From the NCBI RefSeq assembly GCF_900104025.1, contig NZ_FNIQ01000009.1:1-64000 (forward strand): a DNA stretch of 64,000 nucleotides, in the 5' to 3' direction. The stretch comes from Geodermatophilus sp. DSM 45219 (GTDB lineage Bacteria; Actinomycetota; Actinomycetes; Mycobacteriales; Geodermatophilaceae). A program made the translations under genes and the position numbers. Positions 63,692 through 64,000 of this stretch are shown piece by piece (the first letter of the stretch is position 1; each line of letters opens with the position of its first letter). The notes under the pieces were generated by a model. The model was not told where the DNA came from and searched no databases. It worked only from the letters and a program-made list of their open reading frames with translations.

Positions 63692-63737
63692 CGCGCAGCT
63701 CCTGGCGGGGAGACCGCGCATCCGCGCACACCGTCGC
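63675..63737. repeat. 63-bp palindromic repeat, copy 2 (right of the DUF559 gene)
   Basis: GCGACGGTGTGCGC and GCGCACACCGTCGC are exact 14-bp inverted arms. Same length and same orientation as copy 1, about 75% or more identical, and it covers the last codons and stop of the DUF559 gene, just before the subtilase 3' end. Confidence 0.8.
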
Positions 63738-63745
63738 CTCGTCGA

Positions 63746-64000
63746 TCAGTAGGCGCTGAACAGCAGCCGGTTGGGTGTGCCGGCCCGGGAGGCCGTGCGC
63801 GTGAGGGTCACGTGGTCGGCAGTGGCCGTGCTGTTCACCTGCGTGGCGACCGCGGCGGGCGTCGCGGCCCGGTCGACCGACAGGTACAGCGCGGCGGCAC
63901 CCGCGACGTGCGGGGTGGCCATCGACGTGCCGCTGATCGTGCTCGTCGCCGTGGTCCCCGTGTGCCAGGCGCTGGTGATGCCCACCCCGGGGGCGAACAG
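63746..64000 (-). CDS. S8 family (subtilisin-like) serine peptidase, C-terminal part
   Basis: Partial gene running off the right edge; the N-terminus lies beyond 64000. The 84 visible residues start LFAPGVGITSAWHTG and include the catalytic Ser motif SGTSMATPHVAGAAALYLS, ending NRLLFSAY. GTSMATPHVAG is diagnostic of subtilases. Asp and His of the triad would be upstream of the window. Likely secreted; no signal peptide can be examined. Confidence 0.93.
   Translation of the reverse strand: MFAPGVGITSAWHTGTTATSTISGTSMATPHVAGAAALYLSVDRAATPAAVATQVNSTATADHVTLTRTASRAGTPNRLLFSAY

Overview
The window is a very GC-rich (clearly above 70%) chromosomal segment of an actinobacterium. Gene content, GTG/TTG starts, leaderless -10 promoters and QcrCAB/CtaCEF-type respiration all fit. 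The style (DUF4191, DUF3043, Holin-X/DUF3618/DUF4235 operon, orphan chemoreceptor, GGDEF-EAL protein, GC-rich intergenic hairpin repeats) suggests a Geodermatophilaceae-like organism (Blastococcus/Geodermatophilus/Modestobacter). That family assignment is inference; no rRNA or other marker is present.

The backbone resembles, from memory, the conserved Mycobacterium tuberculosis block running roughly from glnA1 (Rv2220) to aroG (Rv2178c). In order: glnA, RDD protein, DUF4191, lipA, lipB, TIGR01777 SDR, E2 acyltransferase, pepA, gcvT, DUF3043, erpA, asnB, ctaC/ctaF, qcrB/qcrA/qcrC, ctaE, trpD, DnaQ-UvrC fusion, NlpC/P60 protein, PimB-like mannosyltransferase, FadD15-like ligase, SRPBCC protein, ArsA-like protein, acyltransferase, exoribonuclease, aroG. 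Lineage-specific genes are interleaved: an alanine-rich 11-mer repeat membrane protein, a truncated LLM flavin oxidoreductase, a GGDEF-EAL protein, leuS, peptidase E, an FAD amine-oxidase-like protein, a Ser/Thr kinase, lpdA, the BrkB operon, an aldo/keto reductase, an M48 protease, ROK glucokinase, a chemoreceptor, an NmrA-like SDR, PFK and an AbiEi/DUF559 protein.

Layout. 1-5.5 kb: integrase remnant, nitrogen assimilation (glnA with a GlnR-type box) and lipoate synthesis. 5.6-16.2 kb: redox and signalling accessories and leuS behind a leucine-codon leader peptide and terminator. 16.2-23.9 kb: lipoate-using enzymes (2-oxoacid dehydrogenase E2, lipoamide dehydrogenase, aminomethyltransferase), which need the products of lipA and lipB. 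23.9-28.9 kb: envelope operon, aldo/keto reductase, Fe-S insertion protein. 29-38.4 kb: asparagine synthetase and the cytochrome bc1-aa3 genes (no ctaD here). 38.5-42.3 kb: trpD and DNA repair. 42.5-48.6 kb: peptidoglycan hydrolases, one behind a c-di-AMP (ydaO) riboswitch, M48 protease and PimB. 48.6-55.8 kb: lipid, glucose and RNA metabolism. 55.9-64 kb: chemoreceptor, a probable pyrophosphate-type PFK, DAHP synthase, threonine aldolase, an AbiEi/DUF559 protein bracketed by 63-bp repeats, and the C-terminus of a subtilase running off the edge.

The most unusual pattern is a family of GC-rich hairpin repeats at about 15 intergenic sites, some nested inside each other and with covarying arms. 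Nothing resembling CRISPR, an intact IS element, a prophage, tRNA or rRNA was seen.
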